64,000 bases of DNA. Origin: Kalaharituber pfeilii. Lineage: Eukaryota > Ascomycota > Pezizomycetes > Pezizales > Pezizaceae. The notes under the pieces were generated by a model. It had not been told where the DNA came from. It did no database searches and saw nothing but the letters and a program-made list of their open reading frames with translations. The stretch covers positions 744,001 through 808,000 of the forward strand of contig WHUZ01000003.1 of NCBI GenBank assembly GCA_015179045.1, written 5' to 3'. The position numbers and the translations under genes were made by a program. Below, one piece after another: positions 51,101 to 62,537 of the stretch (position 1 is the first letter of the stretch; each line of letters starts with the position of its first letter).

Positions 51101-54100
51101 CGATCGATTGCAGCGATTTCTTGACATGCCTTACGTGAGGTGTAAATTGACATTTCATGGCGCCAAATGGCGGTGAATTAAACGATACTGTGGGCCTTCC
51201 CATCGAGATGAAGGATTTTGTTGGTATGGTGAAGGGGCTAATATGTGGGGGCTACGGGGAATGGCAAAAAGTTGACGTTCGTTGAGTTTTTACGGATATG
51301 TGGTGGATGCTGGTGGTGAGGGTGGGGGGGATATTGACATTGAGTAACTCACTCGCTGAACAGGAATGGAGAAGATACCACGATACAGCTCACGAGATCG
51401 CTAATGCTGTTGGCCACATTTGGCGAGCATGATGTGTCACCTCCAATGAGTTGAGCTGGACTTGTAGCCAGCATGGGTAGGAAAGCCACTGCATGAGTAT
51501 CGAATCAGAGAAAGGAAACGACTACCTCCGGGCAGGTCTACACCTGCAAAGGGCAAACTCCTGAATAACAACGTAAGGGAGTGGAGGGTTACAGCAAGAG
51601 CGTGTGTGCCTCTTGATTGGTCGTTGGGCGGAGAAATTCAACATTTATATTTTGACAGTCTGTGTCTGCCACAAAGTACTGATCTACATGCTGACTACGT
51701 GTGAAACTGAAGGTCACGACATGTATTGGGAAAGGCGAGACAGGAAAAGTAAGACATCACGGATATCATTGCACTGACGGGCAGTATTTACACAGATAAT
51801 TCTGAAATTGTCAAATGTTGATATGCTAACTTCAGTCCAATTGACGACCCGCTGAAATACCTATACAAATTATTGTCACCACGGGTAGGCGCCCGCGTGC
51901 CTGCATTGAACGTGCGTGGGAGTCGTGCGTAGACTTGCGGTTTTTGGGTACGAGCAGTGACAGATAGCAGGTTATTATATTGGGCATGATTAAAATTGAA
52001 CCATAGAACAAGCTAATCTAGGGTATATTATCATCTTTGAATTCTCAACTGGACTTGGTTATTTGAAATTTCTTCCTTATGGCCGTACTATAGCCAGGGA
52101 GCAGTGCCTCAGAGCGGGAACCGACAGATGCCTTGTGCCGGCCTGCCCTGCGTGTGGGGGCCAGTAGTCAATCGGGAAATTTGATCGAAAATTTTTGCTT
52201 AAGCATCAAGAAGCATAATGAAAATGTTGATAGAAATTGGATACAAAAAGAGGAAGCAGACGCCAGGAGAGCATGGGGGTGTGATGACATGTAATAGATT
52301 GCTCTAAAAGGGGCCTTTATTTCGGGTTGCGGAATCGGGATCGGAAAGCGGAAGAAGAAAAAAGGACCACCCGGTGAAGGGAAACAATGACAGACAAATT
52401 TTAAAGATGCAATGCATTATCCGATTAAATCGGGAGAGGAAGGGTCTGGCTTGCTTTCGCTTGGCAGATGTTCGCGGACATACATGTGTTGGGAAATTCA
52501 GGGTGATTCCGTATGATTTACTGCTGCGAGCGACCGATTGAGTGCATGATAGGGTTCTGTGTAGAATATGTCGATATCGGGGGGGATGAATAGTGTACTT
52601 GATTGTTGAGAGTAGTTAAGACGTATGTACTGGATTTACTCGGTGACTCGATTTAGCTAGCCCCAACAGCTTAGTAGCATCATCCCTAGTGCTTTTCAGC
52701 TTTAGGTCAAGCCATGTTCCCAGGTGACTGGACTCTGAGCCATTACTCTGGTGCCTGCGCTGGCATTATGAGCCAGAGTAGGGCCGGCGAGGCGGTGCGG
52801 TGCGGGGTGAGGCAGGAGGTATTGCTAGCTGGCATGTTGTTGTCTGGTCAGGAGAAACGCCGATTCGAAAGCTTGGGAGGGCTTGCTAATTTATGTAGGT
52901 ATATGTGAGATCTGAGATCGAGATGGGCCCGGAGTATCGGCGTTTTGAAACGTTGAGGGGTTCTAAATAGTGGGTCGTAATGAACGGCGTTTGGAAGGGT
53001 GTGGGGGTAAATATTGGATATGTAAGGTACATAATTTCTCACTATGTTTGAGGCCAGTGGCCGGGAGGGTTAGTTTCCATTTGGACGTGGGAAACATGGA
53101 ACGGCGGGGACGGATTACCATTTGGGGCATGTGACCTGTGTGCTTGTTGGAACGAACATAGAAACTTCTGTAGGATCAAGGGGCATATGATGGGGGTGTA
53201 TTGGTGGACACGCCATGAGATGGGATGAAGATGTCCCCTCACCGCCCCACAGATGTAGCGTGGCATGTGGGGCGTATTGATACCCTATTAGTATGATGTC
53301 GTCCATACACACATCCGTGGGCTGTGGTCAGATCATGGTCATGGGTTCCTGGGTATAATGTGGTAGCATTGCCGGGCACCCCATCCTCCCACTCTCCACC
53401 GCCTCCCCTTCCTTACCCTCCTCCTCCTCTCTTCCTTTGTGGTGTGTGTGTGGAGGGTAGGGGAGGACTAGCTTTAGTTAGGTGATCGTAAAAGAAAAAA
53501 AAAAATATGTATGTAGTATGGCGCTCCTCCAGAAAGAAATTTGTTGTTAGTAAGTCTGCATAACCCTTACTTAGGTGTGGCATGGTAGTGTTATGCACGT
53601 TGGGACGACTTTTCTTTATTTTTCAGCTACTGTATTTATTTTTATTTACCCCAGATTTCTTCAGGGGTTACGAATCTGGCATTGGGAGCGGGGGTGGGGG
53701 CCCGACACCAACGTAAAATTAGAAATTCCCCGCAACTCACTCAATCGGTGTGTGTACGTGCGTGCGTACGTTGCATGCGGTGTGGGGGGTTCGAGCTGGA
53801 TGGGAAGTGTGGCTGGTGACTTTTGTAATTTGGGAACGTGTCAAGATGATTGGAGGAATGCTAAGCTTGATTAGGAAGCCATTTCCTAGTTTGGGTATGT
53901 ACGTCTTCGACGAAGAAAACAGATAAAAGGTTTTGCGGGCAACACGTGCACTACAAAAAAAAGAAAGAACATTATATACAGTTACATGGCAAAAGAAAGT
54001 GGACATCTAAAGCCCAAAAATTATACAAAGGTGTACATTTTCTTTTGCCATATGACTGTATATCTACAGCGAGTACTATGGTTAGTAAAATGGAGCGTTG

Positions 54101-55652
54101 AGATTTTTCTTTTTCTTTCATTTTTTTCGCCCATTACTACCATAGCGACTGTAAGATATACACGCAAAATCTACACAAAAGTGAGATCTACTTGTTACAA
54201 CTGTAGATAAAGTAATAGAAAGGGAAGATATATAGGAATGAGAAATGATGAAAATGATGATGAAGATGATGGAGAGGGAGAGGAAGGTGAATGATGATGA
54301 GGAGAAACAGGAATAAGAATCAACAAGCAGTCTCCATAGCAGTGTACCGTAGGGCGTCGTTGGTTGGTTGATGAAGAAGCGGAGAGGGGAGGAGAGGAGG
54401 AAATAAGAGACGTGAAATAGAGCCCGCCCGTTGGGCATGGCCGTCTTCTAATGGGCTAAGCAAAGGATCACTATTTACCAATAACTTACTAACTACCCGA
54501 TATTAGCTGGCTTTTTAGTATGTGTGTGTTAAATTATGATCCCCTCAACATACACTATACACTTCTAAATTTTCATTCACCTCCTCTACTTCCTTCTCTG
54601 AAATCCCGTTAATCTTCCATGAAAATCAAAAGGCAACTTGGTTATGTAAATATTTTAGGTTCGAGACTGAACATTTTCTTGATTCTAGCTTGCTGCTAGT
54701 GTACATACTACAGCCACATGAACGTTCCTGCAAACCCAGCCAAGCTTACGAGCATTGAGCCAAACATCCCGCTTTGGTAATCTTGTTTTGCTTGTAGTAT
54801 ACAAGGATTTATGGCAATTGCTTAACTTAAGGAGTTAAAGGACTATTAGTATCTCGTGGAGCTTGTAGAGGATCAGTATGGCCTTGTTTCGTCCGCTTAC
54901 TGTGCTTGTTACCCTGCTAGGATAATCACGTGAACACAAGACTACAAGGACTAAGCACACCTTGGTAATCAGGGTAACAGCTGACAGATAACATCAGCAG
55001 TGACTGTGCGGCGTCCAGTACATGTATATAGGTACCAAGCGTCAGGGTGATTAGATCCGCTTTGTAAAGTAGAATTATCCAAGGGTGGAGGTGGGGACAC
55101 ACTTGTGTGTGTTGGGAAGCAGCTATGGAATGTCGGGGTTCATTGTCTGAGAAGCACGTCGGAGGGTCATGTCGATGGAAGGAAGGAAGAGTGAGAAGGG
55201 TACAGGCCACTGAAGAGCGGCGTAAGCATGTCAACGGCGGGCCTACGGCCAACACTACTCCCTGGCCGGCGCATCCTTTTACTGCAGTTGGTGCCTCCAA
55301 TTCCACTATGAATGTGGTTCTTCCTGTTCGCTATAATGTGTTGCAAATCAGCATATATTCATCGGGGTAATAGTCAATCAATCTGAGAGTGATAACTTTA
55401 TAGTATGTATATATGTGCAAAGTAGAGTTGATTCCGAAGTATTCTATGCACAACCACTACCCTCCCAACAGAAATATGATAATCGACTGATGTTTTCCTC
55501 ATTGTACAGAATGTTACCTCTTCCTGCCTGTCCATACTCCTCCAGCTCTGAAAACGAAACCTCTTTTTTATTTTTCCACAATGCCCAAATGAACGGCGAA
55601 CATCGCAAATCGAATTATCAACAAGGAAAATTAAAGCGTCCCCTGCAACCAT
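48154..55652. other. Gene desert, last part
   Basis: No ORF with a recognisable domain. There are local T runs (50443-50459), GATGAT-rich sequence at ~54240-54300 and CT-rich DNA near 53380-53440. Fragments with BTB-like or secreted-protein-like appearance were considered and not accepted. The last ~250 bases before 55652 are likely the 3' untranslated region of the tRNA ligase on the minus strand. Confidence 0.5.
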
Positions 55653-58106
55653 TTACTTCTGTGGTACTCCTGCAAACGTTCCCGTAACTACCACCCCACC
55701 CAGATCCACATGCTGAATTCCCTCTTCCTTACCCGCCTTCCAGTTTGTCAATACCGTATTGGATTCTTTCGGCTTGATCTCCGGCGCCACCGTTCCAACC
55801 GTCACGTGCGCTACCTCATTCATACACGGTAGCGTCTTTTCCCCATTCTCCTCGATCGGTAAAATCTCCGCGGCGATAGCCATCAGCTGCCCGTTCCACA
55901 CAGCTTTGTTCAGCTTCACGGGCACGTTGATGATTTTCCGCTCTTCACCTTCTGGTGCCTCCTGCTTCTGCTTTGCAAGCAGCTTATGGTATTGACTCCA
56001 AATGGATTGGATTCTTGGCTGTGACCCAGGGCCCTTCAGCGACGCGCAATGGATGAGGGTAACATGAAATGCCTTCTGTACACGATTGAGGCTCTTCAAA
56101 TGCTCGTAAAAATTCTGTTGTGCATCTGGATGATTTTTAAATGCTGATTCTAGGGCTGTGGTGACTGCATCGTGTGGTAAGTTGATAGCAAAGTACTCTA
56201 TTGGTGGCGTTTTGGCCTTTTGCTGCTGTTGCCGCTGTTGCTGCTCTGACGTTTTTGTAACTGACGGCTTTGTAGGTCTGTACTCGCTCAACGCAAACTG
56301 GATCGCCTCATCCATCTGCTCTGATGTCGGCATCTCCTTAATGATATTCGGATACGATTCACGCAGACTCAGAGCGACCGTTTCCAAATTTGTCCTTGTA
56401 TCCGCCTCAATATCCAAGTCGATAATCTTGTCAAAGTTGAAATCTGGTTGTGCTTCGTCATCCACAGGCTCAAATCTTTTCATGAATCCCTCCATAATAT
56501 TAATGATAAATCCCTGGGGCTTACTGACCGCCTGGATAGTTTGGTGGTTATCACCCCGGCTGAACACCCTATCCCGCGTGACCTTGCAGATTCTGTTTCG
56601 GTACTCATCTGCGTCAACATCGGGTCGATAGTGGACATAATGAAGGGCGACAAATTTGGCTTCTGGAGCATCAGGAGAGAGATCGTCAAATAACTGCTTA
56701 CGCTCTCGCTTCTGATGATTATTCCTATCAGCAATCACCGCACTATGATTCTGCAAAGCATCTAAGATTCCTTTTGCGAAGCGCTGTGGTCGCGAACTGC
56801 CTTCTATGTTGTCGTTCTGGACATGTCCCCACTTAAAAAGCCTTGATAGTGCAATGGAAAGCGTAGTCTTGCCGCACCCAATAGTTGCAATTGGGACCAA
56901 TACAAGTTTTGTGTTGGGATCACTACCCGCCCCCGTTTCTGCTTCCATCTTGATGATCTCGCTACCCTTCAAACCACGATGCTTCAGAAAAGCATCCCGC
57001 AAGGCGATAATTCCATGGTTATTCTGATACATTGTAGCTTGATTCGGCCGCTCTTTGAAATACTGCCTCGCGAACGCAAGATATTCTTTCGTAATCTGCA
57101 CATGCTTCTTGATCTTTGGATCCCTTCCTGATAGCATTGACTTGGTAACCTCTCTCCACTGTCTGTACATCAGATAGGGCTCCTCAAACTTATACTTGAA
57201 GAACCAGTCATGCCAATTGACATCAGTGGTGCTGTCCCTAGCTTTACACCGAATCACGAACCCCTCTACGTCCTTGCCATCCCAACTCCCGGTCTCAGCG
57301 GCGTCCTCCAGAAATTTCTTGAGCGAGTCCACATCCTGCATCTCAATGTAATCTGTCTTGATCATTCCAAACTCTTCTGCAAACTTCTGCACTTCAGACT
57401 GGGAACAAGTTGCAAACTTTGGGGTATTGAAATTTATGCCGTGGAGGTAGAGGCCTGCGCGTTCAGGTTCATAGGCAAGAATATGCTCTTCAAATTCATC
57501 ATCGCATAACTCCGCAACTGCTGTGGCATTTAGGTCGCTCAGCCTTTTTGCAAGGTCTTTTTTTGTCTTTCCCACTGATGCAAGGTGCTTTTCAATCCAT
57601 CTCTCACCGACCGCAGCGTGCGAAGACCCAACACCCCCTCTGCTACCTGTCGAGTGCTTGCTGCAGACAAGCAATGACCCATCTGGCAATGCTGACATGA
57701 AAATAATGCAACCATTCTCCTTCAATGTAAGCTCATATGGCCCCTTTGTGTTTTCTCTGATGAAGGACCATCGAGTTTTTGGTACCTCATTAATGTTGAA
57801 AAACTTGTCATATCCTCGGACAGCAATCCGATAATTCTCAGTGTTCTTGTCTCTGTAGACAAACAGTCCTCGGGCATAAGTGGGAAGGTTGTGTTTCTTG
57901 TAATCCCAATCGTTGAATTTCCAGCTGTCAATGGAAAGATTCATGTTTTCAAGAGGGAACGTTGTCTTTTTGCAGAAATACCCACCAGCCTTCTTTCTCC
58001 TTGTTGCACCCTCCCGCATGGAATGGACCATCTCATTGACCTCTTTCGGGTTTTGCATCCGGGGTTCTGTTAACGTCCCCGAAAGCACATGATGTTCCGA
58101 TTCCAT
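55653..58106 (-). CDS. TRL1: tRNA ligase, fungal Trl1 type
   Basis: Seals tRNA exon halves after intron removal and, in fungi studied, the HAC1 mRNA in the unfolded-protein response. The reading frame is intact and intronless: 817 aa from the ATG at 58106-58104, close to the 827 aa of the yeast enzyme. The frame is open 29 codons further upstream, but only from a TTG. Three domains are visible in order. The adenylyltransferase/ligase domain has the nucleotidyl-lysine motif LKENG (Lys ~129), then EGFVIRC (~281) and FFKYKFEEPY. The central polynucleotide kinase has the P-loop ATIGCGKTT (~407-415). The C-terminal 2H cyclic phosphodiesterase has its two HxT motifs, FHVTLIH (~His 681) and AHVTVGT (~His 767). 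A Gln-rich linker (QQQRQQQQK) separates kinase and phosphodiesterase. All catalytic signatures are present, so the enzyme should be active. No neighbour is related in function. Confidence 0.96.
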   Translation of the reverse strand: MESEHHVLSGTLTEPRMQNPKEVNEMVHSMREGATRRKKAGGYFCKKTTFPLENMNLSIDSWKFNDWDYKKHNLPTYARGLFVYRDKNTENYRIAVRGYDKFFNINEVPKTRWSFIRENTKGPYELTLKENGCIIFMSALPDGSLLVCSKHSTGSRGGVGSSHAAVGERWIEKHLASVGKTKKDLAKRLSDLNATAVAELCDDEFEEHILAYEPERAGLYLHGINFNTPKFATCSQSEVQKFAEEFGMIKTDYIEMQDVDSLKKFLEDAAETGSWDGKDVEGFVIRCKARDSTTDVNWHDWFFKYKFEEPYLMYRQWREVTKSMLSGRDPKIKKHVQITKEYLAFARQYFKERPNQATMYQNNHGIIALRDAFLKHRGLKGSEIIKMEAETGAGSDPNTKLVLVPIATIGCGKTTLSIALSRLFKWGHVQNDNIEGSSRPQRFAKGILDALQNHSAVIADRNNHQKRERKQLFDDLSPDAPEAKFVALHYVHYRPDVDADEYRNRICKVTRDRVFSRGDNHQTIQAVSKPQGFIINIMEGFMKRFEPVDDEAQPDFNFDKIIDLDIEADTRTNLETVALSLRESYPNIIKEMPTSEQMDEAIQFALSEYRPTKPSVTKTSEQQQRQQQQKAKTPPIEYFAINLPHDAVTTALESAFKNHPDAQQNFYEHLKSLNRVQKAFHVTLIHCASLKGPGSQPRIQSIWSQYHKLLAKQKQEAPEGEERKIINVPVKLNKAVWNGQLMAIAAEILPIEENGEKTLPCMNEVAHVTVGTVAPEIKPKESNTVLTNWKAGKEEGIQHVDLGGVVVTGTFAGVPQK

Positions 58107-59803
58107 TTTTTGGTCTGAGAGGGGTGAGGCCGATGAAGAAAGGCTTGACAAGAACTTTTTGGTGGGGCTAGAATATTGTGGTGTAATTAGCAACCTATGT
58201 GGATTTGCAGCCCGGTGGCAAAATAGAGTTGATCGAGAGTGCTGCTCAAGAGAAGTCTTGTGAGTAAGAGAAAATCAAACAGTACAGTTAAACTCAGACG
58301 AAGGGGAAGTATTGCTACCACTGTTGCGGCTCCTGTTGTATGGAGCGGAGGGGTGGTAGTTAAGTATCGCCTTGACGAGTGGACCCTTGGAGTGACATTT
58401 ATTCTGGTGCGGACGCTGATGTTGAATGCGCTTAGAGGAGGTATGCAGCCCCAATGCCAGCGGCGCCGCACTGCTGATGCGATGCCAGGCAGCCCACTCT
58501 GGGCACCGGCACTTTTGCTGGCCTGGGCGAGGGCGACCATCGCAATGAGGTAATGTGATCTCGGCGAGATAACGTGACGACGGTGGAGCTGGAGCTGGAG
58601 CTGGAGCTGATGCTGGTGCTGGTGCTGCTCCCAGGATGAGTCTGAGTGAACCCGAGTCGTCTGTGCTGCGTTGAATTGAGCCTTAGAGCGTCCGAGACCG
58701 CAGAAAAGCCTTCGAGGACTGTACTCACAGGCCTGCAAGAATTTTTACGACAGGGCCCGAAGGCGCATCTGCGGAGTTGACGCTCGCTAAGCCGGATCAG
58801 CACTGGTGTCGGAGGAACTTGCATCTCGTTCCTGTTCCCGCTGACTACGTTATGAGTCCAGAGGCAGACGCATGCATCATGAGTGCATCTCGTTCCTGTT
58901 GACTACGTTATGAGTCCGAGTCCTCGGGCTCATGGCAAGTGCCGCTGAACTCTACCATCCGTTGCTGCTTTCTGAGGTCAAGCATCTTGAATGATTTTGC
59001 TCACATTTTTACTCACCATGCTTCCTTCGCAGCGGCGTTTTCCCAGGGCGCGTCAATTCGATGTGCGGCTCTTTTTGAAAGACCCGCTTTGCCCCATCTC
59101 TGTCCCACCCCACCGCATGTGTGCCGAGCCTCATTGGCATTTGCCAGCCCAGGCACTGTGCGTCAGCCTTGTGCATGCCAGTGCTGGTATGCCGGTCAAC
59201 TTGTCTGGGGGTGCTGTCCGTCTGTCTCGTGCGTGTGTTTGCAGCCCTCCTCAGCTGCCTTTTCGAAGGCACGCATCACGAAGGATCCAGATATGCAATA
59301 TTACAAACACGTATTCTTCTGCCCTTCTTCTATCATCTCTAAATTCCCTTCTAATGTGCTTTCTTCCGTTCCTGTCCTGCGCTGCCCTAAAAGTGCAACA
59401 TAGTACAGTACACGAAGATGTACTAAACAAGCGGGGTGGGCAAAGGAAAGAAGGAAGAAAATATTAATAATAATAATAGAATTACCACCACAAACGGGAG
59501 CGAGAATATGTCAAACCTCTTCAGATACTAAGAATGCATATTCATATGCTAAACAATACGAAACTCTAACGATTCCCCCTTGGTGATATAAATGTTAAAA
59601 AGCGGCGAATCAATCAAGAAACCATTCTATGCCGTAGTTGCTTATTAAAAGTCTTTTTTTTTTCCACCCTTTTTTCCACTCCCTTTCTTTGGCTAGACCT
59701 TCCTTCACCACATGAGCTGGGTGAGTAGTGGGATCTGGGTGAGTTGGCCAACAGTAATGCGATACGCCAGCGTATCCAGCGAATAAGCAACCCGTGACTA
59801 TAT
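58107..59803. other. Upstream region of the tRNA ligase gene
   Basis: On the minus strand a GTGAGT donor at 58728 and a CATAG acceptor at 58195 could bound a 534-nt leader intron. The ATG at 58824 would then start a short upstream frame, out of phase with TRL1. A GGAGCT repeat lies inside that interval. A nearly repeated 22-base segment (CATCTCGTTCCTGTT...TATGAGTCC) occurs at ~58823 and ~58886. The ORFs at 58.9-59.5 kb show no motif. Confidence 0.35.
58585..58628. repeat. GGAGCT/GGTGCT hexanucleotide repeat
   Basis: Four GGAGCT units followed by GATGCT and GGTGCT variants. Gln-Leu or Ser-Ser runs in overlapping frames come from this repeat. Confidence 0.85.
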
Positions 59804-59804
59804 T

Positions 59805-60185
59805 AGCGGTATTCAGATTAGAAAAATCTGGCCAGATTTTCCGGATTTCAGAAATTTATGAAGTCCGGAGAATCTCCATACAAGATTTTATCTGGTATTT
59901 TCATGTTATAAACCAGTTAAACCGGGTTTATTTTCGCAGTTTTTTGCGGAAAAAATCCGGTCCGATTTTTGCGACAACTGCATATATATGATGCATTTTG
60001 CGGGCCTTGATGCAATATTCAGACCTGGTGTGCATAAATTCCGGTGGATTTTTGGTCCCAAAACCAGTTTCCGATTTGACAAAAAATCCGATTTTCACAA
60101 GAGGGTACTCAGACTACAGACCGGATAAACTGGTTTGTCCGCCGGATTCCATTTTATATGAGAACAGTCTAATCTGAATACCGCT
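59805..60185. mobile_element. MITE with 18-bp terminal inverted repeats
   Basis: The left end AGCGGTATTCAGATTAGA is repeated inverted at the right end (TCTAATCTGAATACCGCT, 60168-60185). The element is 381 bp and directly flanked by ATT on both sides, consistent with a 3-bp target-site duplication. The interior is AT-rich and carries many CCGGAT/ATCCGG-type inverted fragments. There is no coding capacity. A 3-bp duplication suggests PIF/Harbinger-like mobilisation, but the terminal bases do not decide it. Confidence 0.75.
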
Positions 60186-60690
60186 ATTATTACTAACAGA
60201 GGGATAACCCCTGTATATTCCGTTGCCATATGTAAGGGATTCAACCAATGAACATCTAGTGCTGCAGTGCAGAACCAGGACACAATTTACGGCACTCTTC
60301 GCTGTGTTCTATAGTATTCTAACGAGGAGAACTATGGCCCGTTCTCAATTTTTTGCCAGTTTTGGTGGTTCCGTGAGACTGCACTTAGGAGGCTCTGTAA
60401 GTGCAGTCCCACGGAGCCAGCCCTATCCAGCGGAAATTTGAGCATTGCCCATGGTAAACCTCAATAGAGTACCATACAACAGAACGGAGTGCACCGTAGT
60501 TTCTGTCCTCGTTGTGGACCTCAGCACTTGAGCCCTTGTGGCAACGGGATACTAGTATCTACAGGTAGGCACTAGATTGGAAGTGTAGTAGAGTGTGAGT
60601 ATACTCCGGTGGTATTTAGAGGATTCAGCTTGGTGATCTAGTGTGCTGCCAAGAAATAATAAGCAAAGACATCGGCCAAGCCAAGGCGGA

Positions 60691-60721
60691 GGCTGAAAAC
60701 AAAAGTCTGGGCATGAGAACA
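60691..60721 (-). repeat. Transposon terminus, complement orientation
   Basis: On the minus strand this begins TGTTCTCATGCCCAGACT and continues with TTTTCAGCC, matching the right end of the 91-bp element at 63126-63216. Similarity extends inward over a GTGCTGCCAAGA block near 60643-60654, so a diverged, partly degraded copy spans about 60635-60721. Confidence 0.6.
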
Positions 60722-60737
60722 GATACTTGGCATTGCC

Positions 60738-61710
60738 AGAAGTGAGTTTATTCTTCACAAGGCAACCCAATGGAACACGAGAACATGCACAGAACCCAGT
60801 TTCGAACCCACAGAACCTACACAGAAGATGATTCGCCCTGTCTGGAAACCCGTCAGAATGAACAGGATGTTGCAAAGCCATCGTACTTTGTTTGCTGGTC
60901 ATGTGGTGAGAGGCTGAAGTTCTTCTAAGTCTCAGAGGTAGTCTCATTATTAACTAATTTGTATAGAGCAGAAATGAGAACGAACAAAAGATGGAAGAAC
61001 TGGCTACATCATTCAAACCTGCAACCATACAGATCTAATATACAGTTGATGTATGTTCTAAAACTAACAAAGTTCATTTAGGAAATCAATCTGATCAAAC
61101 TTAACGAAAGGACTGCTACTGACGTTTACAAACTCGGGAATGTCTGGACAGATATGTGAGGCTCATGTTCACGTTTAGTGTTAGTATCATACAGTTGTCT
61201 TAGGCACTGGAGCGGTATGCTTTTTACTTGGGTCTCTGTTTGGAGCAGTCACTGATATCGCCTAGGGGTTGTATGAATTGTTCAGCCATAGCGTAACTCG
61301 CGTGTTACGGGTTCACCGCGACCGTAGTAGTGTGGGCGGCCGGTGGAGCGCGCGAAAAATGCGAAAAATGCAAGCGCATACGAAATGCGCATATGCGATA
61401 TGCGAGCCGACGCTGGTAGGGGCATCGCAATCGCATAAATGAGTGCTATATGAGCTACGCAGAGGACTAGCGAGCATCGCTAGTCAAGTGTCTTTTTCAC
61501 CAGGCGGACGGTAACTCTCTGCGTTTACCACCTCCGTTACATCGCGAGGAGAAGTTGAGGAAGGAATTTAGAGATTATGGGAAGGAAACCAAGGAGGAAA
61601 TAAAAGAGTACGTCAAGGAGAGCGCAGATGCGAATACCAGATATATTTTGTCAGAGATGAGATCGGAGATCAGATCTTTGGAGATTAGGCTCAGCAGTAA
61701 GACAGAATAG
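60738..61710 (+). pseudogene. Decayed membrane/coiled-coil protein gene, copy 1
   Basis: This matches 63324-64000 along its length with scattered substitutions. Recognisable coding blocks are KPSYFVCWSCGERLKFF ending in a stop, a block MEELATSFKPATI, then a block like ERTATDVYKLG, a hydrophobic stretch, and a charged helical C-terminus (EEKLRKEFRDYGKE...SSKTE) that ends at 61708-61710. The gene is broken by a lost G near 61140, a 5-base insertion near 61190, a TAG near 61262 and a solo LTR at 61303-61541. Short GT..AG segments with CTAAC/CTAAT branch-like sites could be introns of about 30 nt, which is unusually short. I do not recognise the family. It may be a lineage-specific gene or part of an unknown mobile element. 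Confidence 0.6.
61303..61541. mobile_element. Solo LTR with 5-bp target-site duplication
   Basis: The element is 239 bp. It begins TGTTACGGG and ends CCTCCGTTACA, giving TG...CA ends with an 8-base imperfect inverted repeat. It is flanked by TCGCG on both sides (61298-61302 and 61542-61546). The paralogous sequence at ~63857 reads ACTCGCGAGGAG without it, so the insertion and its boundaries are demonstrated inside this window. TG/CA ends and a 5-bp duplication indicate an LTR, and the TGTTACGG-type end is common in Ty3/Gypsy LTRs. No internal domain remains. Confidence 0.85.
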
Positions 61711-61837
61711 TTTTGATAGAATGATAAGTGAGCGGGTGTCGGAGAGTGCCCTAGGGGCTTGGTATGAGACTAAGCGGGTGTGAGGTTGATAATATCAGTA
61801 AGAGACACAACAAAAAATATTATTACAAGACGCATGC

Positions 61838-62209
61838 CCAGACTATTATTTTCGGCCTCCGGCCGTAGTCCGGAACTAAAGTCATCCGAAATGGGGGGGT
61901 TGGTTGCGGCCGCATTTCTTGTATACTTATTCCCTCTGATTGTATGTCAGGTCTTGAGGAGTGTATGATCCATATATTCTATTTGCATAATTTCTGATTT
62001 TTAATACCCTGTGATGCATGATGTGAGAGAAATAGTTAGTACAGTTTTACAAAAATACATACAAACTCTACCCGCCACTCGGGTGGCGACCCGCCGTCGG
62101 GCGGCTGGTCTTTTGAATTTCGGGTGGCTTTAGTTCCAGACTAACAGGTTGCAAGAAGTATTAAATATTCGGCTTGGCAACCGGTCTCTTTAGGCTGGGT
62201 ACGAGAACA
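61838..62209. mobile_element. Degraded inverted-repeat element of the TGTTCTCG family
   Basis: The left side contains GCCCAGACTATTATTTTCGG and then GTCCGGAACTAAAGTCATCC. The right side ends GGGTACGAGAACA, and inside it GGTGGCTTTAGTTCCAGAC is the inverted partner of the left arm. The arms are diverged and the left extreme end is not preserved, so no target-site duplication can be assigned. A GC-rich CCGCC/GGCGG stretch at 62070-62105 can form local hairpins. Confidence 0.55.
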
Positions 62210-62537
62210 GGACGGCAGGCAAAAAAGGTCCAGGTAAAACTCAATTAAGATAATAATATTCTCATAGGTGCTGAAATAACCCACCAGAAAAGAGCAGCCA
62301 TTGTGGCCTACATTGAGGTATTCGCATACCAAATAGCCCAAGCAAGCTTTTATCAATAAAAACAATATCTACAATAATGAAGATACTGAAAACAACATGC
62401 ACTGACATCATTGAGAATGCAGTTTTGAGAGCTTCACATATGCATCAGCTGAAGTTGTGATAAAGTGCAGATGAGAGTACTGCCACTGGAGGTAGGTCAC
62501 TACTGCTTGTTTTCACTGCTATTGCAGTGCTCTTCTG

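Noticed and set aside
60780..60860. tRNA gene suggested by a GTTTCGAACCC-like box
   Set aside because: No matching A box or cloverleaf at proper spacing, and the sequence lies in the decayed gene copy.
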